Assembly: GCA_041477815.1 (NCBI GenBank)
Contig: JBGOUV010000072.1
Coordinates: forward strand, 1 to 20,785
Direction: 5' to 3'
Source of the DNA: JBGOUV01 sp041477815
GTDB taxonomy: Bacteria > Acidobacteriota > Terriglobia > Bryobacterales > JACQDG01
DNA length: 20,785 nucleotides
Position 1 is the stretch's first letter, and the number at the start of each line of letters is the position of its first letter. Both the position numbers and the translations under genes were made by a program. The notes under the pieces are model-generated. The model was not told the origin of the DNA. It saw nothing but the letters and a program-made list of their open reading frames with translations, and did not search any database. Below are positions 1 to 7,615 of this stretch, piece by piece.

Positions 1-87
1 GCGGCCCTCGAAGCGACCACGCTGTACTGGCATTTTATGGATGGGTTGTGGCTGTTCGTATTTGCTCTAGTCTTCGTTTGGAGGTAA
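1..87 (+). CDS. Cytochrome c oxidase subunit III-like protein, C-terminal end only
   Basis: Reading frame 1 is open from the first base to a TAA at 85-87 and gives 28 residues ending YWHFMDGLWLFVFALVFVW-R. The pattern YWHF-D--W--VF is the last transmembrane helix of heme-copper oxidase subunit III, and the same pattern ends the next gene. The start lies outside the window. The following gene starts 3 bases after this stop, with its ribosome binding site (GGAGG, 80-84) inside this reading frame, so the two are co-transcribed. Tandem subunit III-like genes are known from caa3-type oxidase operons. The family call is sound; the exact paralogue cannot be judged from 28 residues. Confidence 0.8.
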   Translation, partial: AALEATTLYWHFMDGLWLFVFALVFVWR

Positions 88-90
88 GGA

Positions 91-705
91 ATGGCTTCGC
101 AGGCGACAGCGTGGGAAGGCGGCTCGGCTCCCTACGCGGTACCTTCTAAGAAGCTCGGGATGTGGCTGTTCATCATCTCCGACGCTCTCACTTTCTCCGC
201 GCTGCTGGTAGCGTACAGCTACTCGCGGATCGCGAATCCGAAATGGCCGACGCCGTTCGAGATGTATCCGGCGGTCACCTTTTCAACGATTATGACGTTT
301 TGCCTGCTGTCGTCGAGCGTGACGATGGTGCTGGCCGTGTCGGCGGCGCATCGCGGCGAGCGCGGCGCGGCGGTCAAATGGATCCTGGCCACCATGGCCG
401 GCGGCCTGGCCTTCGTCATCCTGCACGCCAACGAGTGGCTCCACCTGATCCACTCCGGCGTTACCCCCTTCCACAATCCCTGGGGCGCGCCGCTGTTCGG
501 GGCCACCTTCTTCACTTTGACCGGGCTGCACATGACCCACGTGGTGTCCGGCGTGATCTACCTGGGCATCGTGGCCACGGGGTTCGGCCGCGGCCGGTTC
601 GAGAGCATGGACGTAGAGGTCAGCGGCCTCTACTGGCACTTTGTCGACCTGGTCTGGATGTTCATCTTCCCGCTGGTCTACCTGATGTCGGTACACATGG
701 GGTGA
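91..705 (+). CDS. ctaE: Cytochrome c oxidase subunit III
   Basis: This is an integral membrane subunit of a heme-copper terminal oxidase (probably caa3 type) that supports the catalytic subunit I in aerobic respiration. The 204 residues form about five hydrophobic helices, which matches the short five-helix form. Recognisable segments are KLGMWLFIISDALTFSALL near residues 22-40, the glycine-rich loop GATFFTLTGLHMTHV near 137-152, and the ending LYWHFVDLVWMFIFPLVYL. The ATG at 91 is preceded by GGAGG at 80-84, good spacing. It lies between a subunit III-like tail and subunit IV in one operon. The family is clear. The distinction between aa3, caa3 and a quinol oxidase cannot be made here because subunits I and II are outside the window. 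Confidence 0.92.
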   Translation: MASQATAWEGGSAPYAVPSKKLGMWLFIISDALTFSALLVAYSYSRIANPKWPTPFEMYPAVTFSTIMTFCLLSSSVTMVLAVSAAHRGERGAAVKWILATMAGGLAFVILHANEWLHLIHSGVTPFHNPWGAPLFGATFFTLTGLHMTHVVSGVIYLGIVATGFGRGRFESMDVEVSGLYWHFVDLVWMFIFPLVYLMSVHMG

Positions 706-709
706 GGGC

Positions 710-1006
710 ATGAGCGAACAACACGGCAATCGCATTTATCTGACGGTCTGGTTCTGGCTCCTGGCCCTGACCGCGGTGGAGGTCTTCCTGGCCTACAAGC
801 ATCTTCCGGTGCATACCATGCTGGTGCTGTTGATGAGCCTCTCGCTGGTTAAGGCGGCGCTGATCATCGCCTACTTCATGCACCTGCGCTTCGAGAAGTC
901 CAGCCTGGCCTGGACCCTGATGCCGCCCCTGGTCATCTGCATCGTGCTGATGATCGCCTTCTCCTTCCCGGACGGTCTCCGGCTGTTCGACATGCGGAAA
1001 GGCTGA
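710..1006 (+). CDS. Cytochrome c oxidase subunit IV (prokaryotic type)
   Basis: This 98-residue protein has three hydrophobic segments (about residues 10-28, 34-54 and 66-86) and the motif KAALIIAYFMHLRFEKS in the middle. That motif is typical of the small prokaryotic subunit IV family (COX4_pro, PF03626). The family assists assembly or stability of the oxidase and lacks cofactors of its own. The start is 4 bases after the subunit III stop and follows a GTGAGGG stretch that can act as ribosome binding site. The position directly after subunit III is the usual order. Confidence is high from sequence pattern plus context. Confidence 0.9.
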   Translation: MSEQHGNRIYLTVWFWLLALTAVEVFLAYKHLPVHTMLVLLMSLSLVKAALIIAYFMHLRFEKSSLAWTLMPPLVICIVLMIAFSFPDGLRLFDMRKG

Positions 1007-1010
1007 GGCC

Positions 1011-1202
1011 ATGACGATGCTGCTGCCCTTCGCTTTGCAGTGCGCGATGTGCTACCAGAGCGCCTCCCAATCCGGGGCCAAGGGGATGGCCGCGCTCAAC
1101 GCCGGCATCCTGGTGTTGCTCCTGCCGCCGGTGGCGATCATGGGGTGCATCTCGTGGATCACCTGGCGGCGCTCCGGCCCCGGCGCCGAACCGCGACCGT
1201 AA
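1011..1202 (+). CDS. Small membrane protein with CxxC motif, oxidase operon
   Basis: This 63-residue protein has Cys11-Ala-Met-Cys14 near the N-terminus and then one strongly hydrophobic helix (about residues 29-52), ending in a short charged tail. It starts 4 bases after subunit IV, with a weak GAGG at 1005-1008 upstream, so it is very likely translated from the oxidase transcript. No function is assigned to it by sequence. A CxxC beside a membrane helix in a terminal oxidase operon could bind copper or heme, or serve assembly, but that is inference from context. Being short it could also be a chance frame. The conserved spacing to its neighbour and the clean amphipathic layout argue that it is real. 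Confidence 0.7.
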   Translation: MTMLLPFALQCAMCYQSASQSGAKGMAALNAGILVLLLPPVAIMGCISWITWRRSGPGAEPRP

Positions 1203-1793
1203 GTACCCCTCGTCAGATTCGTGCTGAAACTGGCGGAATGTTCTTCACCATGCACATTTACGCCCCTGTTTAAGGGCCTGTGGAGGCACTTCGGCGGCTC
1301 TCGCAACTTTTCCCAAGTCGGCCCTGTCTCACCGGGCCGCACGGCCACCACGAAGGATGACAACGGGGGGCCGCCCCACATTTACAGGGCTGCCAGCCAA
1401 CCCCCGCGTAGACCTGTACTCGCCTCCCCGACTGCCGCGGCCGGCCCGGTGAAGTCGCCGGCAGGCTTGCCCGGCCCGTGCTACACCAAAACATTTTAGA
1501 TTGAAACTGTTTTAGAATAACTTCTCTAGGCGGTCCAGAGATCTAGGTCAATAGCCGTGGTCTCGGCAGACTCGAATCTTGCGGCCATTCTGGCAGGGAG
1601 GGGCGCCGCCGCGCCTTCCGTGATCCTGATCCGAGGGCCGTCTCCTGCCCGGACGGAAGACCGGGCGTCGGGAGGGCGGAGGCCTTGCTGGTTTCAAAAA
1701 CGGCCGCATCCGGGTCGGTTCCTTCTCATGACCCCCGAACAGGACGCGGTCAACCTGGGTTAAAATAGTTCTTCCCCTCCACCAGAGGAACCT
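1203..1793. other. Long intergenic region with no convincing gene
   Basis: 591 bases separate the oxidase operon from coaD. The frames open here lack ribosome binding sites, have proline- and arginine-rich low-complexity translations and match nothing I recognise. Visible structure: the 8-mer ACATTTAC occurs twice (1254-1261 and 1378-1385); there is an AT-rich stretch at about 1490-1530 in otherwise GC-rich sequence; and a short imperfect hairpin lies at 1524-1541 (TCTCT-A-GG / CC-AGAGA). TAAAAT at 1761-1766 could be a -10 element for coaD, but no good -35 lies 16-18 bases upstream. It may contain leader sequence or an old mobile element remnant; neither is demonstrated. I found no tRNA cloverleaf or known RNA. 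Confidence 0.5.
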
Positions 1794-2282
1794 GTGTCCG
1801 GAGTGAACATCAGCATCTATCCCGGTTCGTTCGACCCGCTCACTAACGGCCATCTCGACCTGATCGAGCGGGGGGCGCGGTTGTTCAGCCGGTTGATTGT
1901 GGCCATCCTCCGGAACGAGAACAAGGCCTCGCTGTTCACCGTGGAGGAGCGGGAAGAGATGTTGCGCGAGTCGGTGAAGCACCTGGCCAACGTCGGCGTG
2001 GAGTCGTTCGACGGATTGCTGGTCAAGTTCGCCGCCGAGAAGGGGGCGCGCGTGATCCTGCGCGGGATTCGCGCGGTGTCCGATTACGAGTACGAATTAC
2101 AAATGGCCCTGATGAACCGCAAGCTGCACCAGGAGATCGAGACCGTCTTCATGCTGCCGGGCGAGGCCTACAGCTACGTCAGCTCTCGGCTGGTGAAAGA
2201 GGTTTACCGGCTGGGCGGCGACGTGAGCGACCTGGTGCCTCCCATCGTCGAGGAGCGGTTGCGGGCCAAGGGAGCGATTTAG
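1794..2282 (+). CDS. coaD: Phosphopantetheine adenylyltransferase
   Basis: CoaD transfers AMP from ATP to 4'-phosphopantetheine, giving dephospho-CoA, the penultimate step of coenzyme A synthesis in the cytosol. The 162 residues match the normal family length. Diagnostic motifs are YPGSFDPLTNGH at residues 9-20 (the nucleotidyltransferase TxGH signature, His20 binding phosphates), RGIRAVSDYEYELQMALMN in the middle (phosphopantetheine side) and YVSSRLVKEV near residue 130 (ISSxxVKE-type motif). The start is GTG at 1794, behind AGAGGAA at 1784-1790; an in-frame GTG at 1803 is an alternative that would remove three residues. The next gene begins 7 bases downstream, so it probably heads a transcript with the aminotransferase. 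Confidence 0.96.
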   Translation: MSGVNISIYPGSFDPLTNGHLDLIERGARLFSRLIVAILRNENKASLFTVEEREEMLRESVKHLANVGVESFDGLLVKFAAEKGARVILRGIRAVSDYEYELQMALMNRKLHQEIETVFMLPGEAYSYVSSRLVKEVYRLGGDVSDLVPPIVEERLRAKGAI

Positions 2283-2289
2283 GAGCGAT

Positions 2290-3465
2290 ATGCAATTCTC
2301 TCAACGAATAGGACGTATCAGCGTCTCGGCGACCATGCGGGTCGGCATGGAGGCGGAGAAACTGCGCGCCTCGGGCGTGGATGTAGTGGACTTCGGGGCC
2401 GGCGAGCCGGACTTCCCGACGCCCGAAAACATCAAGTGCGCCGCCGTGCGGGCCATGGAGCAGAACTTCACCAAGTACACCGCCGCCGGCGGCACCATGG
2501 AGCTGCGCAAAGCTATCTGCGAGCGTCATGCCCAGGACTTCGGCACCCGCTACGAGGTCCCCGAATGCATCGTCTCGGTGGGCGGCAAGCACGTCATCTA
2601 TAACGCCATCTCGGCCCTGGTCGATCATGGCGACGAGGTTGTCCTGCCGGTCCCCTACTGGGTGACTTTCGCCGACGTGGTGCACTACAACGGCGGCAAG
2701 TGCGTCTTCGTCGAGACCGACGAGGCCCAAGGTTTCTGTCTCACCGCCGGCCAGATCGAGCGGGCCCTCACGCCCAAGACCAGGCTGGTCATCATCAACT
2801 CGCCCTCCAACCCCAGCGGAGCGGTGCTCGATCGCACCGAGTTTGAGAAGATTTACGCCGCCACGTCGAGCCGCGGGATACTGCTGATGACCGACGAGTG
2901 CTACTGTCACTTCCTCTACGGCGGCGAGCCCTACTCGATCGCCTCTCTGGCCGGAGCCAAGCCGAACCTGATCGTGGTGGGGTCGCTGTCTAAGACCTAC
3001 GCCATGACCGGCTGGCGCGTGGGCTTCGGCCTGGGCCCCCCGGCCCTCATCTCGGCCATGCTGAAGCTCCAGAGCCACTCGACGTCGAACCCCAACTCCA
3101 TCGCCCAGAAGGCGGCGGTGGAGGCCGTCACCGGTCCGCAGGAGTCGGTGGGGGCGATGCTGGCGGAGTACCGGAAGCGGCGCGAGTACGTGATCCCGGC
3201 GCTGCGCGGCATTCCCGGCGTGAGCTGCTCCGAGCCGCAGGGGGCCTTCTACGCCTACCCCAACATCGGCAAGTTCCTGGGCCGGAACGGTATGGCCTCC
3301 ACCCTGAACTTCGCCGAGCGCCTGCTGGCCGAGGCCCACGTAGCGGTGGTGCCGGGCGAGGCCTTCGGCACCCGCGAACACGTCCGTATCTCCTACGCCA
3401 CCTCGATCGCCGAGCTGGAGCGGGGGCTGGGGCGTATCCGCAAGTTTCTGGCCACTCACGCCTGA
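2290..3465 (+). CDS. Class I pyridoxal-phosphate aminotransferase (aspartate aminotransferase type Ib)
   Basis: This cytosolic transaminase probably uses aspartate and 2-oxoglutarate, giving oxaloacetate and glutamate. The 391 residues fit subgroup Ib. Motifs visible: GAGEPDFPTPENI (residues 37-48), KYTAAGG (62-68), NSPSNPSGAV (170-179, Asn binding the PLP ring), TDECYCHFLY (201-210, Asp202 and Tyr205 contacting PLP) and SLSKTYAMTGWRVGF (232-246, with the Schiff-base Lys235). A C-terminal HVRISYATS carries the expected substrate-carboxylate arginine. AGGAG at 2281-2285 overlaps the coaD stop, spaced 4 bases before ATG, so translation follows coaD closely. Exact substrate preference among Asp, Tyr/Phe or prephenate is not decided by these motifs. 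Confidence 0.92.
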   Translation: MQFSQRIGRISVSATMRVGMEAEKLRASGVDVVDFGAGEPDFPTPENIKCAAVRAMEQNFTKYTAAGGTMELRKAICERHAQDFGTRYEVPECIVSVGGKHVIYNAISALVDHGDEVVLPVPYWVTFADVVHYNGGKCVFVETDEAQGFCLTAGQIERALTPKTRLVIINSPSNPSGAVLDRTEFEKIYAATSSRGILLMTDECYCHFLYGGEPYSIASLAGAKPNLIVVGSLSKTYAMTGWRVGFGLGPPALISAMLKLQSHSTSNPNSIAQKAAVEAVTGPQESVGAMLAEYRKRREYVIPALRGIPGVSCSEPQGAFYAYPNIGKFLGRNGMASTLNFAERLLAEAHVAVVPGEAFGTREHVRISYATSIAELERGLGRIRKFLATHA

Positions 3466-3469
3466 TGGT

Positions 3470-4426
3470 ATGTATCCGTTCCGCCTGGCCCCGGATTGGC
3501 GCGAAAAGCCCGACTGGGGTTCCCAAGACCTCCGCCCGCTGTTCGGATCCCGCGGCCAGGCTATTGGCGAGGTCTGGTTCACTTCCGAAGAAAACACGGT
3601 GACCAACGGCCCCTGGGCCGGCCGCACCCTGGAGCAGTTAATGGAGCGCCACGGCGCGGCCCTGCTGGGCACAGCCTTCCGTCCCCAGGCGTTGCGCCGC
3701 CGATCACCCGGCGAAGCCGCCCACGCCACCGCCGCCAGAGCCTCCGCAGCCTACTTCCCCCTCCTGGTAAAGTTCCTGTTCACCTCCGCCAAGCTCTCCG
3801 TCCAGGTCCACCCCGGCGACGCTTACGCCCTGACCCACGAGAACGGTCTTGGCAAGACCGAGATGTGGTACATCCTGCGGGCCGACGCGGGCGCTTCTAT
3901 CGCCCTGGGTCTGACCGAGACCCTCAGCCGCGACCGCCTCGCCGAGGCCGCCCGCAGCGGCGAGATCGAGCGCTACCTGAACTGGATCCCCGTGCAGCCG
4001 GGTGACGTGGTCTACTGTCCGGCCGGGACCATCCACTCCATCGGCCCGGGCCTCGCGCTCTGCGAGGTCCAGCAAAACTCCGACCTGACCTACCGTTTGT
4101 ACGACTTCGGCCGCCCGCGTCCGCTGCACGTCGACCAGGGGGTCCAGGTGGCCACACTCGAACCCCACCCCGGCCTCCTGCAACCCGCCGGCGATGACCT
4201 CGTCTCCTGCGAGCACTTCCACGTCGAGCGCCTGCACCGCAGCGGGATCACCACCTATGACTCGGACCCGACCCGCCTGCACCTGCTGATCTTCCTCGCG
4301 GGCCGCGGCGCTCTCGCGGGCGAGCCCTACCACGCCGGCGACGTCTACCTGATCCCGGCGAGCCTCGGCTCGTTCGAGTGGCATTCGACCGAGTCCACGG
4401 TAGCCCTGCGCGCCTTCCTGCCATGA
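3470..4426 (+). CDS. manA: Mannose-6-phosphate isomerase, type I
   Basis: The enzyme interconverts mannose 6-phosphate and fructose 6-phosphate, feeding GDP-mannose and polysaccharide synthesis. It is a zinc cupin; the ligands are visible as Gln112 and His114 in VQVHPGD, Glu131 in KTEMWYIL, and His189 in PAGTIHSIG. The 318 residues match the short Bacillus-type form. The later motif EVQQNSDLTYRLYDFGR is also characteristic. Residues about 71-93 form an Arg/Ala-rich insertion that looks unlike the rest. The start lies 4 bases after the aminotransferase stop with no strong ribosome binding site, which suggests translational coupling. The stop overlaps the next gene's start as ATGA (4423-4426). 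Confidence 0.93.
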   Translation: MYPFRLAPDWREKPDWGSQDLRPLFGSRGQAIGEVWFTSEENTVTNGPWAGRTLEQLMERHGAALLGTAFRPQALRRRSPGEAAHATAARASAAYFPLLVKFLFTSAKLSVQVHPGDAYALTHENGLGKTEMWYILRADAGASIALGLTETLSRDRLAEAARSGEIERYLNWIPVQPGDVVYCPAGTIHSIGPGLALCEVQQNSDLTYRLYDFGRPRPLHVDQGVQVATLEPHPGLLQPAGDDLVSCEHFHVERLHRSGITTYDSDPTRLHLLIFLAGRGALAGEPYHAGDVYLIPASLGSFEWHSTESTVALRAFLP

Positions 4427-5139
4427 CCCGACGCCAGTTCGCCGCTCTGCTCCTCCAGGCCTCGGCCGGCCACGACCAATCGTGGCCTATTTCCCATACC
4501 CACGACCACGTCCAGGGACTCGACGTCGACCGCGACTGGTTCTGGATCTCCGCCGTCGACCGCCGGACCAAAACAGGATGGATCTGGCGCGTCGATCGCC
4601 GGACCCTGCGCGCCGCCGCCGAGCGCAACATCACGCAAGGCGCGCACTACCACCCCGGCGGGTTGCAGGTCGCCGGCGGCAGCCTGTGGGTTCCCATCGC
4701 CGAATACCGCCCGCGTTCGAGTTCCCGCGTCCTGGAGCTCGATCCCCTCACCCTGGTCGAGCGCCGCAGCTTCGCCGTCGACGACCACATCGGCGCGGTC
4801 GCCGGCGACGGCCGCACCTTCGTCTTGGGCGCCAACTGGGACGCCCGCCGTTTCTACCGCTGGACCCTCACCGGCCGGCGCCTCCGGGCAGTCGACAACC
4901 CCGGCCCCCTGGCTATCCAGGACCTGAAGTGGGTGGACGGCAAGCTCTACGCCGGAGGCCTGGTGGAGAGGAAGTGCCGCCTCGAGCAACTCGATCCGGA
5001 GACCTTCGCCACGGCGCGTTCCTTTTCCCTTCCCGGCGGCGTCTGCTACACCCAGGAAGGCCTGGCATTATTCGACGGCCGCTTCTATTTTCTTCCCGAG
5101 GACGAGCCAAATTCCCGGATTTATAGCGCGAAAATGTGA
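4423..5139 (+). CDS. Hypothetical protein, probably beta-propeller-like (DUF6454-like)
   Basis: The function is unknown. The 238 residues contain repeated short segments of the pattern W-[IV]-x-[IV]-x-x-R or L-x-V-D, such as DRDWFWISAVDRRTK, GWIWRVDRRTL, GGSLWVPIAEYR and GRTFVLGANWDARRFYRW. These suggest blades of a beta-propeller, and the opening THDHVQGLDVDRDWFWIS resembles the DUF6454 family as I remember it; no search was run. The N-terminus MTRRQFAALLLQASAG is a short twin-arginine-like export signal, although weakly hydrophobic. I chose ATG 4423 because it overlaps the manA stop as ATGA; an in-frame ATG at 4378 lies inside manA. It belongs to the coaD-aminotransferase-manA transcript, but the context does not reveal a role. 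Confidence 0.75.
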   Translation: MTRRQFAALLLQASAGHDQSWPISHTHDHVQGLDVDRDWFWISAVDRRTKTGWIWRVDRRTLRAAAERNITQGAHYHPGGLQVAGGSLWVPIAEYRPRSSSRVLELDPLTLVERRSFAVDDHIGAVAGDGRTFVLGANWDARRFYRWTLTGRRLRAVDNPGPLAIQDLKWVDGKLYAGGLVERKCRLEQLDPETFATARSFSLPGGVCYTQEGLALFDGRFYFLPEDEPNSRIYSAKM

Positions 5140-5169
5140 AACAAAACCGCGTCGATTCTCACTTAATCA

Positions 5170-7608
5170 ATGAGAGTGAGTCGTATGCGTGCTTTTGCTG
5201 CCCTACTGCTGATTCTGTTCCCGGCCCTCCCGGCGGCCGCCGAGGAGCCCATCCATTTCATAGGCATCGAGGTGAATAAGGATAGCAAGGAGGCCGACAC
5301 CAAGCTGTACAAGTACCTGGAAAGACACGCCTCCCTGAAATTGCAGACCCAGAACATGCCGTACAGCGCGGCCATTCGGAAATTCTCGGAATGGAAGGAA
5401 TCGAACAAGAACAGCAAGGCCGCGTACCTCGCGCGCATGACCCCCTACGCCTACGTGGCCGCGCAAATGCTGGGCGCCGAATTCGAGATTCTCGGCACCT
5501 ACCAGAGCAAGGCCACGGAAAATTTAACCTATCAGTCCTATTTTGTGGTCAGCCGGGACCCGAACTATTTCAGGAGCGAGCCGCGTTTGCCGGACGTGAT
5601 CGAATACCTGCGCAAAAAACAGCCGGCGAAGTTCATCTATCATGAAAAGTTCAGCACTTCGAGCTTCTTTCTTCCTTCGCTCTGCTTCCAGCGCGAGCAC
5701 ATCTTTGCGACGAGCGAGTCGACGGCCGGGAGTTTCACCCCCATCCAGGTAGAAAAGACTCCCCCCGGCAAAGGGAGTTCGTTTCTGGTGGAAGAGGTCG
5801 CGGAGAAGAACGCTGATATCGCCGCCGTTTGGGACGGCACGAAGAAGTCTGTTGCGAGCAACCCCAACCTGTACGAAAAGGTCTACTTCGTGCCGCTGGG
5901 CACGCCTCTCCCGAACGATCTTCTGGTCTGCTCCCCCTGGCTCGATCCGGACAAGAAAGCCAAGATCCGGGAGGCCCTCCGGAGCATGAAGAGCCAGAAG
6001 GAAGAGTGGATCAACACGGGAGATTTTCTGTACTGGGTGGACATCAACGACGCCTCCGAAGCTCTGGAGGCGCTGGCCTTCCTGCGCCGCGAAGCCCTGG
6101 AGCGCCCCGCGCCCGTAACCGTGCGGGTGGCCGTCAGCGAGACGGGAAAGGCCGTGCCGCAGGAGTATCTGGACGCCGCGCGGGAGGCGGTGCGGCTTTC
6201 GGCCACGGAGTTCGTGCTGTTTGACGAGCACTTCCACAAGCGGGTGGACTTCTCCTGGACCCTCGCCTCCGCGCATGACGGGGCTATCAAGCTCACCAGT
6301 CAGATCGAGGGCTCCGAGCTCGAACCCCAGGAGTTTTCGATCAGTTTCATGGATGCGGCGGACTTGACCAAGCGCATCGGGATGCTGGTTCACTCGCGGC
6401 TGCACCGCATCCGCTACGTGTGGCCCTACCAGGAAAAGTATCCCGCCGTGATCCGGGACTTCGAGTTTGAGCCGGACGACACGGTGAAAGTGCAGCGGAT
6501 CGCCTGGGTGGATCCGGACCGCAACGAGTATGACGAAGATACGCCCTTCGAGGCGAAGATTGCGCGCGCGGATTTTCATAAGTTCCAGCTCAGCGAGGCG
6601 CGTTTCCCTCGGGGCCTGGACGGAGCGTTTCACTTCGAGCCGATGAGCAACGTGGCCTATCGGGTGATTCTGAAAGGAAAATCCAACCAGAGCCCCCTGT
6701 TCTTCGCGTTGACCTGTGTGTTTGTAGCCCTGCTCGTGCTGGCCATGGCCGGTTTCCTGTGGGACCTCCGCCGGGTGCGGCCGCCGCCGGCCGGTTTTGC
6801 CCAGACCTGCCAGACGCTGGTGGAGGCCTACCACGGCGAGTGGCGGGAACGTCAGATCGCCGAAGCGGACGTGCTGTGGTGCAGTTCCGGCGAGATCGGC
6901 AAACTCGTTAAGCAGCTCCAGAACAGCAACGGGCGGCTGGCGGAGGAGGCCGAGGGCATACAGATTCCGCTGGGTCCCATCTCGGTAAGGCTATCCCTGC
7001 TCAAGCGAATCTTCCACGGGGTGCTGGGAAGAGGGTGGAAGCAGCCGGTGGAGCTGATAGGTCCCGAGCAGGTTGGCGACGCGGCCGCGCTCGATAGTGC
7101 GGTCCGCTATCTGGTGGGGCAGCGGCAACTGTCGCCCTTCGTGGGGCGGCCCCTGGAATGGGAGGCCCTCGACAGTATCGCCGCGCGCAACTTCCAGCGT
7201 CTCGGCGTCGGGCAGAAATCCTGCGATGCGCACGTGCAGCGGAGCGGGACGCTTTCCGCGCTGGTCTCCCGTCATTTTCAGGACTCCGTGGAGAAGGGGG
7301 AAAGGGAAGCCAGCCTCTTTCGCCGGTCTTGGGGCGTAGAAGAGCACGACGAGCGCTACCACCTGGTTTCCACCGAGCCCCTGGAGGGAGAACTGCGGCC
7401 GGCGCCGGAACGGGGCGCTGTCAACACCCTGACCCTGGAATTCGACATTCCGGCCGATCCGCAGGTTCGCGAGGCGCTGGCCGCGGGCAAGGGAGAAGCG
7501 TGGCTGCTGGGCAAGATTCTCAAGCAAACCCGTAACGGTCACGACGGGATTCGCGAGTTGCGTCTGCAATTCGTGCCGGTGGCGCTGCTCGCGCCGATCC
7601 AGAGTTGA
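5170..7608 (+). CDS. Membrane-anchored PhnD-like periplasmic binding protein with cytoplasmic domain
   Basis: An 812-residue protein with an N-terminal signal segment (MRAFAALLLILFPALPAAAEE) followed, at about 27-300, by a domain resembling phosphate/phosphonate ABC transporter binding proteins (PhnD family): ARMTPYAYVAAQMLGAEFEILGTYQSKATENLTYQSY is split here by its typical A-Y-V-A and GTY motifs. The middle (about 310-500) is a beta-rich region of unknown type. One transmembrane helix lies at about 508-530, followed by basic WDLRRVRPPP, placing the final 275 residues in the cytoplasm. No kinase, GGDEF or response-regulator motif is visible in that tail. No ABC permease or ATPase gene is adjacent, so a sensory or scaffold role is more likely than uptake; this is inference. 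An ATG at 5185 with GAGTGAG upstream is an equally good start. Confidence 0.8.
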   Translation: MRVSRMRAFAALLLILFPALPAAAEEPIHFIGIEVNKDSKEADTKLYKYLERHASLKLQTQNMPYSAAIRKFSEWKESNKNSKAAYLARMTPYAYVAAQMLGAEFEILGTYQSKATENLTYQSYFVVSRDPNYFRSEPRLPDVIEYLRKKQPAKFIYHEKFSTSSFFLPSLCFQREHIFATSESTAGSFTPIQVEKTPPGKGSSFLVEEVAEKNADIAAVWDGTKKSVASNPNLYEKVYFVPLGTPLPNDLLVCSPWLDPDKKAKIREALRSMKSQKEEWINTGDFLYWVDINDASEALEALAFLRREALERPAPVTVRVAVSETGKAVPQEYLDAAREAVRLSATEFVLFDEHFHKRVDFSWTLASAHDGAIKLTSQIEGSELEPQEFSISFMDAADLTKRIGMLVHSRLHRIRYVWPYQEKYPAVIRDFEFEPDDTVKVQRIAWVDPDRNEYDEDTPFEAKIARADFHKFQLSEARFPRGLDGAFHFEPMSNVAYRVILKGKSNQSPLFFALTCVFVALLVLAMAGFLWDLRRVRPPPAGFAQTCQTLVEAYHGEWRERQIAEADVLWCSSGEIGKLVKQLQNSNGRLAEEAEGIQIPLGPISVRLSLLKRIFHGVLGRGWKQPVELIGPEQVGDAAALDSAVRYLVGQRQLSPFVGRPLEWEALDSIAARNFQRLGVGQKSCDAHVQRSGTLSALVSRHFQDSVEKGEREASLFRRSWGVEEHDERYHLVSTEPLEGELRPAPERGAVNTLTLEFDIPADPQVREALAAGKGEAWLLGKILKQTRNGHDGIRELRLQFVPVALLAPIQS

Positions 7609-7615
7609 GGACGCC

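Noticed and set aside
1555..1590. tRNA T-loop resemblance (CTCGAATC)
   Set aside because: The T-stem does not pair and no acceptor stem or anticodon arm can be built around it.
2179..3729. Long minus-strand open frame of 516 codons
   Set aside because: It lies opposite the class I aminotransferase, whose motifs are all intact. The translation is Arg/Gly/His-rich, as expected for an antisense frame in GC-rich DNA.
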